From Photobacterium lipolyticum (GTDB lineage Bacteria > Pseudomonadota > Gammaproteobacteria > Enterobacterales > Vibrionaceae), in assembly GCF_003026475.1 (NCBI RefSeq), contig NZ_PYMC01000002.1:1-64000 (forward strand): a DNA stretch of 64,000 bases, in the 5' to 3' direction. The stretch's first letter is position 1; each line of letters starts with the position of its first letter. This document shows positions 25,110-35,020 of the stretch, one piece after another. The translations under genes were made by a program, and so were the position numbers. The notes beneath the pieces are model-generated. The model was not told the DNA's origin, ran no database searches, and worked only from the letters and a program-made list of their open reading frames with translations.

Positions 25110-25216
25110 AAAAACCAAAGGGCGCAGTATTTTTATCAGTTGAGGATGTAAAAGCCCGCGCTATACAAACACTGAAATGGAAAATCGCTAATGGCATTCT
25201 GGATGTAGGAACAATA

Positions 25217-25246
25217 AAAAGGAGGCACTTAAACCGCCTCCGTTTT
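25217..25246. terminator. terminator of the protease gene
   Basis: GGAGGC (25221-25226) pairs with GCCTCC (25236-25241). Leftward it is followed by TTTTTATT, rightward by GTTTTC. It lies about 75 bp beyond the protease stop codon. Confidence 0.7.
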
Positions 25247-25318
25247 CAATTCCCGGTCTATTCCCAAGCACAGAGGTCCGCATGGATTCTTTTACTTTTA
25301 GTTAACGCTGCCTGTGGA

Positions 25319-26518
25319 TTAACTCTTTCTATCTTGGCCCCTACATCGCCATACTGCTGGTAACAGTAACATCAGCAGCCAATGCCATGATATAGATCCA
25401 CCGCCACCATCAATCATCTCGCAGTTAGTGGCTGTAACCCCGCCAGAGCCTGAATTACAATTTTTCTTCATAATATCAGGCCCCTCAACCGAGTTTGCTG
25501 GCACCGTCCCCATGTATGACTGGATCCAGTCATAATAAGTGCCAACACGAGTATAAAAGCTAGGGCGATTTAGAGAACCACAAACAGGGAGGCCACCGGG
25601 TCCGCCACTTACAATACCATGCTGAACCCATTCACCGTAATGATTCTGGGCTCTCAGCGGACCACCGCTGTCACCTTTACAAGAATCAGCACCGACAAAA
25701 CCACCGGGGGTTAACACCTCAGGCGGTAATGTACACACTTTGGTTATATTAGCAGGGCTATCGATAATTAATAGGGCATCATTGCCAGTTTCTAGGCGCT
25801 TATAACATTCATCAACCGGTACAAATGATAATTCAGCTTGTTTTAAAATTGTTGATTGAGAAGTACCGGCGGGATCAATCGCTCCCCATCCCGAGACTAT
25901 CACATTCTTTGGCCGTAACTCTTCACGCCATTGGGATTTTAATATCGCGTCTATTTGCTCAGCACCGGCCCTATCAGCCAGTGCGATGGGTGTAATCGTA
26001 TCATCAAAAGCACGACTAACTCTTAGCAGGGCCAGGTCATTATTAAGCGCTGTATGAACCAGTTCAGACACTGTTGTTCCGTCTGCTTCTTCATAAACAA
26101 TCTGTCTATCGAACGGTGTGTAATCAGGATGAATGATAACATGTGAAACAGGGTAAGAATGTTTAACTCCGGTTTGTTCTAAATCAGTCACACCGGCAAC
26201 AATCGTTATGCGATTAGGCTGCAGTACATAATAACTGCTTGCATCGGTAGCGTCTTTGCCACCAATGACTACGCAATGCGCAGCCGTTAATACCCAATTA
26301 TCATCGATAACGGTACCACCGCAAAATGGAGCTTCATTAACTTGATTAGCCCGTAGCGTCACCATCCAATTTTGTTCGCCGAATGCCACTTCACTACCGC
26401 CGACCACATATGGCGTCACATCATTTGCATTACTATTAACTGCCCCTGCTAAACAATAAACACTCAATACTGCTTTGCTTATACTCTGGCTTATATGTAC
26501 AGCATTTTTCCAATCCAT
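25319..26518 (-). CDS. secreted trypsin-like serine protease with GlyGly-CTERM anchor
   Basis: A 399-residue S1-family protease like the Ves proteases of Vibrio cholerae. A signal peptide is followed by YVVGGSEVAFGEQNWMV, the usual trypsin start after propeptide cleavage. The triad is H in TAAHC, D in NNDLALL and S in CKGDSGGPL. The C-terminus has a Gly-rich turn, a hydrophobic helix (SWHWLLMLLLPAVW) and RCRGQDRKS: the GlyGly-CTERM signal, which rhombosortase cleaves in species that export such proteins by type II secretion. A copy of the dispersed repeat abuts the ATG, so the chosen start carries some doubt. Confidence 0.9.
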   Translation of the reverse strand: MDWKNAVHISQSISKAVLSVYCLAGAVNSNANDVTPYVVGGSEVAFGEQNWMVTLRANQVNEAPFCGGTVIDDNWVLTAAHCVVIGGKDATDASSYYVLQPNRITIVAGVTDLEQTGVKHSYPVSHVIIHPDYTPFDRQIVYEEADGTTVSELVHTALNNDLALLRVSRAFDDTITPIALADRAGAEQIDAILKSQWREELRPKNVIVSGWGAIDPAGTSQSTILKQAELSFVPVDECYKRLETGNDALLIIDSPANITKVCTLPPEVLTPGGFVGADSCKGDSGGPLRAQNHYGEWVQHGIVSGGPGGLPVCGSLNRPSFYTRVGTYYDWIQSYMGTVPANSVEGPDIMKKNCNSGSGGVTATNCEMIDGGGGSISWHWLLMLLLPAVWRCRGQDRKS

Positions 26519-26553
26519 ACCGAACTCTGCATCTGAGGTGATTTGGCTATATA
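26512..26553 (-). repeat. dispersed intergenic repeat copy at the protease start
   Basis: On the leftward strand it reads AGCCAAATCACCTCAGATGC and then AGAGTTCGGTATGG, ending on the protease ATG. It shares ACCTC-AGATGCAGAGTTC with the other copies (22868-22933, 38205-38255, 41666-41710). Confidence 0.55.
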
Positions 26554-26728
26554 AGCACAGAACAAATTATAGAAAGAAGGTCGATACACTAAAATGCGAT
26601 TGGGTTCATTTAAATATATATTGGTCTTACTCAATACAAATCATACAGTTAAATTACTCACATTTATCCAAACCGGTAACAAACCACACCTGATATGGCT
26701 TCTTATGTGAAAACTAATTGTTGCAAGA

Positions 26729-27211
26729 TTAATTTAATGCTGAGCAATTTATATCTTCATACTCTATTTGCACGAATAACCCACCCAACTCTGCTGCGAG
26801 TGTTGGATAGAAATCTAAATTAGCGGCGGTTTTTATGTCACTAAGGTCAATTTTATATACTGCCAATCCTAACTTTGTAACATCACTTGGTACACAGCTA
26901 TTCGGGTTATCTTTTTCAAAACAGAGCTCATCAGCTACAACAATTTGACCGCAAGAGGTTCCATCTGTACCGATCCCGGCATTATCAAGATCCGCTTCAG
27001 TTCCATCAGGGAAACCTTCAGGGATCAAACTCTGTAATTCAGGTGTTATTTCACTAACTTTATAATTACCAACAGGCACGCTACCAGACCCATTCACTGT
27101 CACATCTGACACCGCAAACACGGTGGTTTTGCCTTGAAGAATATCTTTCACATCATCTTCATCACAGCCGACCAAAGCCAGCAACGCAAACAAAGCTACT
27201 GCTTTTTTCAT
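26729..27211 (-). CDS. small acidic lipoprotein
   Basis: A 160-residue lipoprotein, lipobox LVGC at 13-16. Aspartate directly after the lipidated cysteine (CDEDD) is the classical signal for staying in the inner membrane in enteric bacteria, though Vibrionaceae sorting can differ. The mature part is strongly acidic, with four further cysteines (around CGQIVVADELCFEKDNPNSC and the C-terminus) that could make disulfides. I do not recognise a family. It is monocistronic and follows the protease promoter region in the same direction; no functional tie is evident. Confidence 0.7.
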   Translation of the reverse strand: MKKAVALFALLALVGCDEDDVKDILQGKTTVFAVSDVTVNGSGSVPVGNYKVSEITPELQSLIPEGFPDGTEADLDNAGIGTDGTSCGQIVVADELCFEKDNPNSCVPSDVTKLGLAVYKIDLSDIKTAANLDFYPTLAAELGGLFVQIEYEDINCSALN

Positions 27212-27588
27212 AAATCCCCTCTTCTTTATAATTTATTTATCCATACAATGCTTTATGAATAATATTAGCGAGCATTTGACAAGAAATCACCACTGCATCG
27301 ACAAAAACACCCGATGTTTTTTTGTGCTTAAAAATCAATCAACACTGATATTGCAGTGAAAAACCTCCAACGCGAACTTAAATAATATTGCTTAATATCA
27401 TGGCGTTAGTGTGATTTTCACATCAAACCGCTAAGTGAAAATTTATTGTCAAACAGCCGCTAAATGCTCAATGCCCTCAATTATACGGTTTAGAATACTC
27501 TAGATAACCGTGATCTAAGGCCAGCTTTCTTTATTTATCAAGAAATACTGGCATAATATCGCCACAACAATTCTACGGACACACCCTT
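27212..27588. other. intergenic region with divergent promoters
   Basis: 377 bp between the leftward lipoprotein gene and the rightward phnA/yjdM-type gene. It is AT-rich with several promoter-like stretches; I cannot single out an operator or RNA. Confidence 0.35.
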
Positions 27589-28161
27589 ATGACTATCGAA
27601 AATATCGTTAAGCAGCGCGCTGACGCTAAATGTGAACTTTGTTCATCTGAAGACAACCTGAGCGTATATGAAGTGCCGGCTTCTCCTGATACAACTGCTG
27701 GCAGCTGTGTAATGGTCTGTGGCACTTGCCGTAGTCAAATTGAAGATGCTGATACTATGGAGCAGAATCACTGGCGCTGCCTGAACGATAGCATGTGGAG
27801 CCAAGTACCTGCGGTTCAGGTTATGGCTTACCGTATGCTGAAACGCCTTTCTGCTGAAACGTGGGCACAAGATCTGCTGGATATGCTGTATCTAGAAGAA
27901 GACGTGATTGAGTGGGCTGAAAAAGGCATTGCTGCCGAAGAACTCGATTCTGTACAAACACTGGATGTAAACGGTGTTGCACTACAGGCTGGTGACAACG
28001 TTACCATCATCAAAGATCTGCCAGTAAAAGGTTCTAGCCTAGTGGTTAAGCAAGGTACTGCGGTTCGAGGCATCAGACTAACCAATAACCCACTACACAT
28101 TACAGGTAAGGCTGCGGGTACCAATATGGTCATTATCGCAGCATACTGTAAAAAGATGTAA
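27589..28161 (+). CDS. PhnA/YjdM family zinc-ribbon protein
   Basis: A 190-residue cytoplasmic protein with an N-terminal zinc ribbon (CELC near residue 16 and CGTC near residue 44) and a C-terminal PhnA domain (LQAGDNVTIIKDLPVKGSSL, then VVKQGTAVRGIRLT). It ends AAYCKKM. The family is named PhnA (alkylphosphonate-utilisation operon protein) or YjdM, but it does not hydrolyse phosphonates and its role is not settled. No phosphonate genes are near. It is a single gene with its own terminator. Confidence 0.88.
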   Translation: MTIENIVKQRADAKCELCSSEDNLSVYEVPASPDTTAGSCVMVCGTCRSQIEDADTMEQNHWRCLNDSMWSQVPAVQVMAYRMLKRLSAETWAQDLLDMLYLEEDVIEWAEKGIAAEELDSVQTLDVNGVALQAGDNVTIIKDLPVKGSSLVVKQGTAVRGIRLTNNPLHITGKAAGTNMVIIAAYCKKM

Positions 28162-28186
28162 TCGCTTTTCATATCGAAATAGCAAC

Positions 28187-28213
28187 AAAAAGGCGCTAAT
28201 TAGCGCCTTTTTT
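28187..28213 (+). terminator. terminator of the phnA/yjdM-type gene
   Basis: AAAAAGGCGCTAAT and TTAGCGCCTTTTTT form a long, nearly loop-free stem followed by T residues. Confidence 0.9.
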
Positions 28214-28721
28214 GTATCCGATAAACTAAGTTCATAAGGCCGCGGCCTTTTAGCAAAAGCTAGCTCGTGAATTGATCACCACAGGCTTCTGCCCGCACCG
28301 CAAGTACCTCATCTGGCACTATTGAAGAAGCTTAAACAGACTATGGTTCCGAATAATATCTTATCACCCAATAAGTATTGGCTGGATGGTGAATCGACTG
28401 GTAATCGAAACGAGCTCAGTAAAGAGCAGGTTGAAGGGATACATTAGCGAAACTACCGTCCTGTACATTAACCACGGTGACAGCATATTTCAAAGGTAAA
28501 AGCACCCGGTAGCCTTGCAGTAAAAACAATTTCTCAAAAAAAAACACTTTAATGATCAATCTATTAATAAAGTTTTCGCCCAACATTATCCAGCGTTATA
28601 TGACAGCAGACAAATTATTGAATTCTGCCGAGGTATACAATTTCATGCGCAGTAACACAGCGCATATTCAATGCCTCGAAAAATGCCACATCGGCATAAA
28701 TGTTATGTACAAGGAAAATCA
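28214..28721. other. intergenic region with a short coding-like fragment
   Basis: About 500 bp before the chemoreceptor gene. A 34-codon frame at 28343-28447 (MVPNNILSPNKYWLDGESTG and on) is open a further 25 codons upstream without a start codon. It has no ribosome site and resembles a gene remnant. The end of the region holds AAGGA six bases before the chemoreceptor ATG. Confidence 0.3.
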
Positions 28722-30629
28722 ATGAAAACCCTCGGTTTTAAAAACACGATATTAGCCTCGATAATTATATTAGTAACTGCGTGTTTGCTCGTAGCTAACT
28801 GGCTGTCTTACGTTCATCTCAGAGATAGCACAATTCAGAGCGTCAATACCCAATCACTTTCCACTGTCCGGTACGAAGCCAATAAAATTGAAACATGGTT
28901 TCAGGGTAAAATTAACGCCGTAGATTCATTGGCAAATCATTATCAACCAGGCCTGCCGAGTGAACGCTATCTTGAAACAGCAAAATTGACGAAAAGTACC
29001 AGTGGCCTAACTGCGGTACTTTACGGTTTTGATAATGGCCGTGCATATTCGACCATAGCAGGCGCAGTTTGGGTTGATGGTATTGCAAATCCTAACCTGT
29101 ATGATCCCCGCACGCGCCCTTGGTATCAACAGGCAAAATCTGCAAATGGCTTAGACCTGACTGATATCTACCCAGATTCAACAACAGGGAACTACGTCAT
29201 TTCTGTGGTGAAGAAAGTTGCCGATGGCGTGATCTTGGGGGATATTGAACTCGATGTTCTGACCAAAAATGTCAAAAATATCAATTTCCCGGGTGCCGTC
29301 GCGACCATTGTCGATGGCACAGGAAAAGCATTAGCTTCCAATTCATCCAAACTCACTATAGGAACTCGACTTGCCGATATTGGAATGGCCGATGTACAGC
29401 GTGTCATGCAATCTCAAGACGAGAGCACATTACCTTATACGCTTAACGGCGTAGATAAATTATCTTTTACCAAAGAGTTAAAACTAATTAACGGCCATAA
29501 ATGGTATCTTGTTATTGGTATGGATAAGTCAATCGCCTATACGGCTGTCAATGATGCGCTGACCAGTGCGATTATATCCTCAGTGGTTATGTTATCTGTC
29601 ACAGCTTTTCTTATCGTTGCAGTATTAAATGTTCTCTATCGTCCAATTCTTTCGCTCAAAGAAGTTGTACTCGATTTATCACAAGGGAATGGCGATCTTA
29701 CTCGCAGATTACCAGTAACAAGTGATGATGATCTCGGGCAGATTTCACAGTGTATCAATGCCTTTATCGCAAACTTACAATCTCTGATGTTGGAAGTCTC
29801 ACAGTCTTCAGATCATATTTCTCGCAGCGTCGATCATCTTAAAAGTCAGACAGATGCAAATAACAAAGTATTGACGGCTCACTCATCAGAAACGGAGCAA
29901 ATCGTTGCCGCTATTGAAGAGATGAGTGCCACTGCAAGTGAAGTAGCGAGTAACGCATCTGAAGCGTCGCAATTTACCCATCGTGCAACCACGCAAGTTA
30001 CTGAGTCGAAAAATGTCGTTGCCGAAGCAACAACCACTGTTTCTCAACTGGTCAAGGAAGTCGAAAATACTTCTGTCAATATTACAGAAATCGGCCAGGA
30101 CACCTTGGAGATAACTAACGTGCTGACAGTCATCGGCGGAATCGCCGATCAAACAAATTTACTTGCTTTGAATGCCGCCATAGAAGCCGCTCGTGCAGGC
30201 GAACAAGGTAGAGGTTTTGCCGTTGTCGCTGATGAAGTCAGGACACTTGCGTCCAGAACACAGGCCAGTACTGCAGAGATTGAACAAACACTGGAAAAAC
30301 TGCGCAAAGGATCAACTGCCGCAATTGGCGCAATGGAACTCACAAAGTCAACATGCGAAAAAACAGCAGAGAATTCTAATTTGGTGGCTAATGATCTCGA
30401 TATAATCGTCCAGTCAGTCATTCATATCAATGACCTAAGCACGCATATTGCTACCGCAGCCGAAGAACAGAGCTCAGTCACTGGTGAGATCACCCGTAAT
30501 ATGGCAACTATTCGAGAAATTGTGTGTGAGTTATCTGCGAATGGCGAAGAAACATCCAATGAAACCATCAATCTTGCTGCGGCAAACAGTCAGTTAAAAT
30601 CTGTTGTCAGTAAATTCAGATTGCAATAA
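28722..30629 (+). CDS. methyl-accepting chemotaxis protein with dCACHE sensor
   Basis: A 635-residue transmembrane chemoreceptor. After helix 1 (about residues 8-29) comes a periplasmic double-CACHE domain with the amine/amino-acid-type segment [20 protein letters not shown], then helix 2 (near 283-303), a HAMP domain ([20 protein letters not shown]), and the signalling tip [20 protein letters not shown] followed by [20 protein letters not shown]. There is no C-terminal CheR/CheB-docking pentapeptide. I use the ATG at 28722, six bases after AAGGA; the frame opens at 28671. Part of its HAMP-region sequence recurs in degraded form at 30839-31014. Ligand unknown. Confidence 0.92.
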   Translation: MKTLGFKNTILASIIILVTACLLVANWLSYVHLRDSTIQSVNTQSLSTVRYEANKIETWFQGKINAVDSLANHYQPGLPSERYLETAKLTKSTSGLTAVLYGFDNGRAYSTIAGAVWVDGIANPNLYDPRTRPWYQQAKSANGLDLTDIYPDSTTGNYVISVVKKVADGVILGDIELDVLTKNVKNINFPGAVATIVDGTGKALASNSSKLTIGTRLADIGMADVQRVMQSQDESTLPYTLNGVDKLSFTKELKLINGHKWYLVIGMDKSIAYTAVNDALTSAIISSVVMLSVTAFLIVAVLNVLYRPILSLKEVVLDLSQGNGDLTRRLPVTSDDDLGQISQCINAFIANLQSLMLEVSQSSDHISRSVDHLKSQTDANNKVLTAHSSETEQIVAAIEEMSATASEVASNASEASQFTHRATTQVTESKNVVAEATTTVSQLVKEVENTSVNITEIGQDTLEITNVLTVIGGIADQTNLLALNAAIEAARAGEQGRGFAVVADEVRTLASRTQASTAEIEQTLEKLRKGSTAAIGAMELTKSTCEKTAENSNLVANDLDIIVQSVIHINDLSTHIATAAEEQSSVTGEITRNMATIREIVCELSANGEETSNETINLAAANSQLKSVVSKFRLQ

Positions 30630-30715
30630 GACGGAAATTCTTCAAAGCAAAGAAACAAATCAAACCTGATAGAAATATCTCATTTTCACCAGTAGCATTG
30701 AAGTATTAATTTACC

Positions 30716-30836
30716 CCGAAGGCTATCAGCTATAAAACCTCTTGATCACCACTCGTGATCAAGAGGTCGACAGATGCAACTTTTTATTAGGGTGGTTTGT
30801 GAGCTCTATCAAGCTTAACTAACACGCCTCAGTTTG
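30716..30836. repeat. 120-bp direct repeat, copy 1
   Basis: Nearly identical to 34885-35004; the few differences lie around 30791-30798, including one extra base. It contains a perfect 12-bp stem, CCTCTTGATCAC (30738-30749) and GTGATCAAGAGG (30755-30766), with loop CACTC. It lies 86 bp after the chemoreceptor stop codon and could serve as its terminator, though the T-run is displaced. Confidence 0.85.
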
Positions 30837-30838
30837 TA

Positions 30839-31014
30839 TTTATTGAATATTCTCTATCGTCCGATCCATGCGTTCAAAGAAGTTGTACTCGATATACCTC
30901 AAAGAAATAGGAATCTTACTCGCAGTTGGCTGTAACGAGTGATGATGATCTAGAGCAGATTCACAATACATCATAGCTTTTATCGCAGACTTACAATCGC
31001 TGATGCTGGAAGTC
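30839..31014 (+). pseudogene. degraded fragment of the chemoreceptor HAMP region
   Basis: It aligns with 29622-29796 of the intact chemoreceptor gene: shared blocks include TCTCTATCGTCC, CAAAGAAGTTGTACTCGAT, AATCTTACTCGCAG and GAGTGATGATGATCT, with small insertions, losses and in-frame stops. No start codon or ribosome site is present. It begins directly after repeat copy 1. The sequence from 31015 to 31361 is very AT-rich and holds nothing I can identify apart from the promoter of the nucleotidase gene. Confidence 0.8.
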
Positions 31015-31361
31015 CTATCTGTCCATATTAATATTCATTTTCTGAGGACGATTATTAAATCCTAATATTTATAATTTAATTGTTTTTTGGATTATATTGA
31101 GCAAAAACATTAATACTTTGTTAAAAGCAAAGATAAAAGAAATAAAAACCCGATAGAAAACGATTGCGTCACTATTACGGATAATATTATATATGTAAAC
31201 ACCTGGTTTGTATCCGTTTTTATTTTCTGCTTTTCATGGTTTTAATTTTTTATATATTTAGAAATGTGATGCAGGAAGCAGTAACTTCTAATGTCGTCAA
31301 TATAGAATTCTAGAGTAAAAACCCTACAGCAAAAAAATCAATAATTTAAAAGAGCAAACAA

Positions 31362-33572
31362 ATGAAAATATATAAGCGCAATTTGGTGTGCCTGGCTATT
31401 GCAGTCGCATTAACCGGGTGTAATTCCGATGATAACAACACGACCACTAGCAATAACGCACCCAATAAAAACACCACCACAACTACCAGTGTTAAACAAG
31501 GTTTAACTCTGATTAATACACCAGAAGTAGTAATCAAGGGCGAAAACAGCGAGCTAACGGAGCAATCCATTGTTATTGGCGCCACCTCCGACCTGCACGG
31601 TCGAGTCTTCGGCTACGATTATGCGTTGGGCACCGAGGATAGCGATGCAGGCCTAACCCGTATCTCCACTCTCCTGAAGAAGGAGAGAGAAAATCACCCG
31701 AATATGATCCTAATTGATATCGGTGATACGGTACAAGGTAACTCAGCCCAGCTATTCAACGATCAGCCTAGCCACCCTATGATCGATACTCTAAATAGCC
31801 TTAATTATGACCTCTGGGTACCGGGTAACCACGAATTCAACTTTGACCGTTCATTTATCGATCGTAATCTAGAAAACTTTGATGGTGCTGTTATCTCCAG
31901 CAGCATCAAATGGGCGAGCAACGGCAACAATTACCTGCGCAGCTACCAAATTTACAACGTCAATGGCTGTAAGGTTGCCATCATTGGCTTGACTCCTTCC
32001 TATGTGCCTAACTGGGAAGCCTCTGCCCCTGAACATTTTGCTGGCCTGAATTTTGAAGAGGAATTGAAAGCGGCAACGGCTGCGGTTGAAGAAGTGACCG
32101 CTGCCCATAATCCAGACATTGTTGTCGGTGCCTTGCACTTAGGTCGCACCGATGGCGGAATGGGGGTATACGGTATCGCTTCTGCTCTGGCTGACAAGTT
32201 TGATGTCATTATGGCAGGCCACGAGCATGCGACCTATATCGAAGAAGTTACTATGGGCAAAGCTGAAGGTAAAGACATCAGCAAAAATAGCCATAGTGAT
32301 GAAGATAAGGCGCTATCAGGCGTCTTCGATGAAACTGCCACTGCGACTAAAGTGAAGATCATTGAACCGGGTAAGTGGGGTTCCGCCCTTGCGAAAACCG
32401 AAATCAAGGTGAAGAAAGATGCAGACGGAAAATGGGTGCTGGTCGATACTACATTGAGCAACATCTCTACCAAGAACGTTGAAGAAGATGCTGATTTGGC
32501 TGCGAAATACCAGTATGTCGATGACAAGGCCAAGGCTGATGCCGAAGAGATTATTGGTACTATCTCGGGTAATTTCACCCCAACCTCAACGGGTGGTGCA
32601 GATGAGATAGTGGAAGAAGACTTCTTCGAGGATGCCGATACCACGGTGCGTCTGTACAGTACCATTCATGCAGCTAAAGTGCAGGATTCACCATTGATGG
32701 ATCTGATCCAGTACATTCAGCTGGACCATTCTGGCGCCACTATTGCGGCTGCTTCACTGTTCAGTGACACAAGTAATCTGCGTGATGGTCAAGATTTTGC
32801 CAAGAAAGACGCAACTAACCTCTACAAGTACGACAATACTTTAGTCGGTGTGAATATTACTGGTGAGAATCTGATGAAGTACATGGAGTGGTCTTACAAC
32901 TACTTCAATACTTACAAAGATGGCGATATCACTATTTCTTTCAATAATAGTGTTAAGGCATATAACTACGATCAGTTTGATGGTGCTATCAACTACACTG
33001 TGGACTTGTCGAAGCCTGCTGGTGAGCGAATCAGCATTGTTGAAATCGACGGCAAGCCGTTCGACGCTTCAGCCAAATATAAGCTGGCACTGAACAGCTA
33101 CCGTTATGGCAGCCAGGCTCTTGCTAATGGCTGGGTCAAAAAAGAAGATAAATTCTACGATTCAACCAATGAACCTATCTATGCTATCCGCGATATGATC
33201 ACCGAATTTGTTCGTGAGAACAAGGGAGTGAGCTCAACCGGCGATTACTTGAAAACAACAGACAACTGGCGTATTGACCAGATGCAGGCAGGCCGTGGTA
33301 TTGCTGCTACCCGTGATGACGATGGTGCTGGTGAAGTCTTGTGGAATAAACTGAAAAATAAAGAGGTTTGTATCCACATTGATCCGAGTAACGTGAAGTA
33401 CCCGGGTATTGGCAAAGCTGTCAATGTTAATGATGACACCACTTATTACGCTAACCCAGCCTTTGAGGCGGATGCGAGCGCAACTGGTGAAGAGCTGAAT
33501 TGGGGTTGTAGCTACAAGTTTGATCCAGTTAACCCTGACAAGGTTACTTATATGGTGAAAGGTATCAATTAA
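31362..33572 (+). CDS. UshA/5'-nucleotidase family lipoprotein
   Basis: A 736-residue cell-envelope phosphoesterase. The lipobox LTGC (residues 17-20) is followed by a low-complexity N/T/D linker (about 22-44). The calcineurin-like metal site shows TSDLHGR, DIGDTVQGN, PGNHEFNFD, GALHLG and AGHEHAT in order, so both metals should be bound. The second half matches the 5'-nucleotidase C-terminal domain (e.g. NLMKYMEWSYNYFNTYKDGD, then YKLALNSYRYGS). The family splits nucleotides or cyclic nucleotides to nucleosides. It lies inside the segment bounded by the 120-bp repeats, with a good terminator after it. Confidence 0.88.
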   Translation: MKIYKRNLVCLAIAVALTGCNSDDNNTTTSNNAPNKNTTTTTSVKQGLTLINTPEVVIKGENSELTEQSIVIGATSDLHGRVFGYDYALGTEDSDAGLTRISTLLKKERENHPNMILIDIGDTVQGNSAQLFNDQPSHPMIDTLNSLNYDLWVPGNHEFNFDRSFIDRNLENFDGAVISSSIKWASNGNNYLRSYQIYNVNGCKVAIIGLTPSYVPNWEASAPEHFAGLNFEEELKAATAAVEEVTAAHNPDIVVGALHLGRTDGGMGVYGIASALADKFDVIMAGHEHATYIEEVTMGKAEGKDISKNSHSDEDKALSGVFDETATATKVKIIEPGKWGSALAKTEIKVKKDADGKWVLVDTTLSNISTKNVEEDADLAAKYQYVDDKAKADAEEIIGTISGNFTPTSTGGADEIVEEDFFEDADTTVRLYSTIHAAKVQDSPLMDLIQYIQLDHSGATIAAASLFSDTSNLRDGQDFAKKDATNLYKYDNTLVGVNITGENLMKYMEWSYNYFNTYKDGDITISFNNSVKAYNYDQFDGAINYTVDLSKPAGERISIVEIDGKPFDASAKYKLALNSYRYGSQALANGWVKKEDKFYDSTNEPIYAIRDMITEFVRENKGVSSTGDYLKTTDNWRIDQMQAGRGIAATRDDDGAGEVLWNKLKNKEVCIHIDPSNVKYPGIGKAVNVNDDTTYYANPAFEADASATGEELNWGCSYKFDPVNPDKVTYMVKGIN

Positions 33573-33600
33573 TTATTGGTAAATGAGTCCGTAGACCTAA

Positions 33601-33632
33601 TGCAAGGTGCACAAAGGCACCTTGCATTTTTT
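33601..33632 (+). terminator. terminator of the 5'-nucleotidase gene
   Basis: TGCAAGGTGC and GCACCTTGCA form a perfect 10-bp stem with a six-base loop, followed by TTTTTTC. Confidence 0.92.
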
Positions 33633-33655
33633 CTATCTATTAGCGCGTAACTATC

Positions 33656-34840
33656 ATGATAAAAAAATATTCGTTTTCTCTGATTATCGTCATCCTGTCC
33701 ACGCTGATTTTTTATTTTTCACCCAAAATCAGCGAAGACTTTCGTCCTTCAAATAAATACCGCCAGGAGTTTGCTCACGCCAAGGTGCTGACCATCACGA
33801 AGAGTGAATTGACGAAAGATTCTCTCGCCCCTTCGATCTTGACCGGAAGGCAGGAATTCAGTGCTGAAATTCTAGATGGCCCTATGCAGGGCAAAGTGGT
33901 GGAGGTTAAAAACCCTTTAAGTCGTCAACATAACGTGTTGGCTAATGAGGGAGGCGAATTCATTATGCTGATCAGGGAAACGCCTAATGGCCAACTGTTT
34001 TGGGCCTTTAATCATCAACGCTCGACGGCCATCTACTGGATGACGGCAGTATTCGTGGGTTTGCTATTACTCTTTGGTAAACGAGAAGGCTTGCAATCGA
34101 TTGTCTCCCTTTATTTCACGGCCGCTCTGATCATCGGTATCTTGATACCTGCTATCTTTGCCGGATTCAGTCCTATTTGGGTGACGGTTGGATTGATGGC
34201 ACTTAAGATTGTGGTCAATTTTATCCTCGTCGCGGGTTATAACCGGAAAAGCGCATCTGCAATGCTGGGAACATTGCTGGGAGTACTCTGTGCTGGCATC
34301 ATGGCCCAGTGGTTTGGCGAGATGGCTCACTTGTCCGGCATTTATCTCGATAAGGGAGAAGATGTGATGTATTTAGTGACGGATCAGCCTATTCAGATTC
34401 GCTGGTTAATGTTCGTCGCTATTATGATCTCGGCGCTAGGCGCGGTGATGGATGTGGCTATTTCTATTGCTTCTGCATACAACGAGTTACAACAGGCAAA
34501 CCCTAACCAGACGCCGCGTCAGTTGATGTTGGCAAGCATGAATATAGGGCGGGATATCATGGGAACCATGACCAATACTCTGATTCTGGCGTTTACCGGA
34601 AGCTCCATCACCACCATCATGATGGTATGGGGGCTGGATATGCCGCTTATACAGTTTATCAATACGCCGATAATGTCTTTGAGCATTATCCATGCGCTGG
34701 CGGGAAGTATTGGTATTGTACTAACAATTCCTTTAACAGCCTTGCTCTCGAGCATCATCTTCAAGCCGAGCCATGAAACACAGGCGACCGAGTGTTTTTC
34801 ACTGTCTGAGACGAGCAAAGATCATCCTGTATGTAATTAA
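33656..34840 (+). CDS. YibE/F family membrane protein
   Basis: A 394-residue inner-membrane protein with an N-terminal helix and a soluble domain (about 35-125), where the stretch AEILDGPMQGKVVEVKNPLS resembles the YibE domain. About seven to eight helices of the YibF domain follow, containing ALGAVMDVAISIASAYNELQ and MNIGRDIMGTMTNTLILAFT. The family is best known in Gram-positive bacteria and its function is unknown. It lies between the nucleotidase gene and repeat copy 2, with its own start after a terminator. Confidence 0.85.
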   Translation: MIKKYSFSLIIVILSTLIFYFSPKISEDFRPSNKYRQEFAHAKVLTITKSELTKDSLAPSILTGRQEFSAEILDGPMQGKVVEVKNPLSRQHNVLANEGGEFIMLIRETPNGQLFWAFNHQRSTAIYWMTAVFVGLLLLFGKREGLQSIVSLYFTAALIIGILIPAIFAGFSPIWVTVGLMALKIVVNFILVAGYNRKSASAMLGTLLGVLCAGIMAQWFGEMAHLSGIYLDKGEDVMYLVTDQPIQIRWLMFVAIMISALGAVMDVAISIASAYNELQQANPNQTPRQLMLASMNIGRDIMGTMTNTLILAFTGSSITTIMMVWGLDMPLIQFINTPIMSLSIIHALAGSIGIVLTIPLTALLSSIIFKPSHETQATECFSLSETSKDHPVCN

Positions 34841-34884
34841 GCATCGGCAGACATTATAGGAAAGATGGTTAAAACGACAAACCA

Positions 34885-35004
34885 CCGAAGGCTATCAGCT
34901 ATAAAACCTCTTGATCACCACTCGTGATCAAGAGGTCGACAGATGCAACTTTTTATTAGGCTGGTTGTGAGCTCTATCAAGCTTAACTAACACGCCTCAG
35001 TTTG
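34885..35004. repeat. 120-bp direct repeat, copy 2
   Basis: Same orientation and nearly the same sequence as 30716-30836, including the 12-bp stem CCTCTTGATCAC and GTGATCAAGAGG. It lies between the converging YibE/F gene and the large lipoprotein gene ending at 35021. Confidence 0.85.
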
Positions 35005-35020
35005 CAAGACTTGACGTTAA

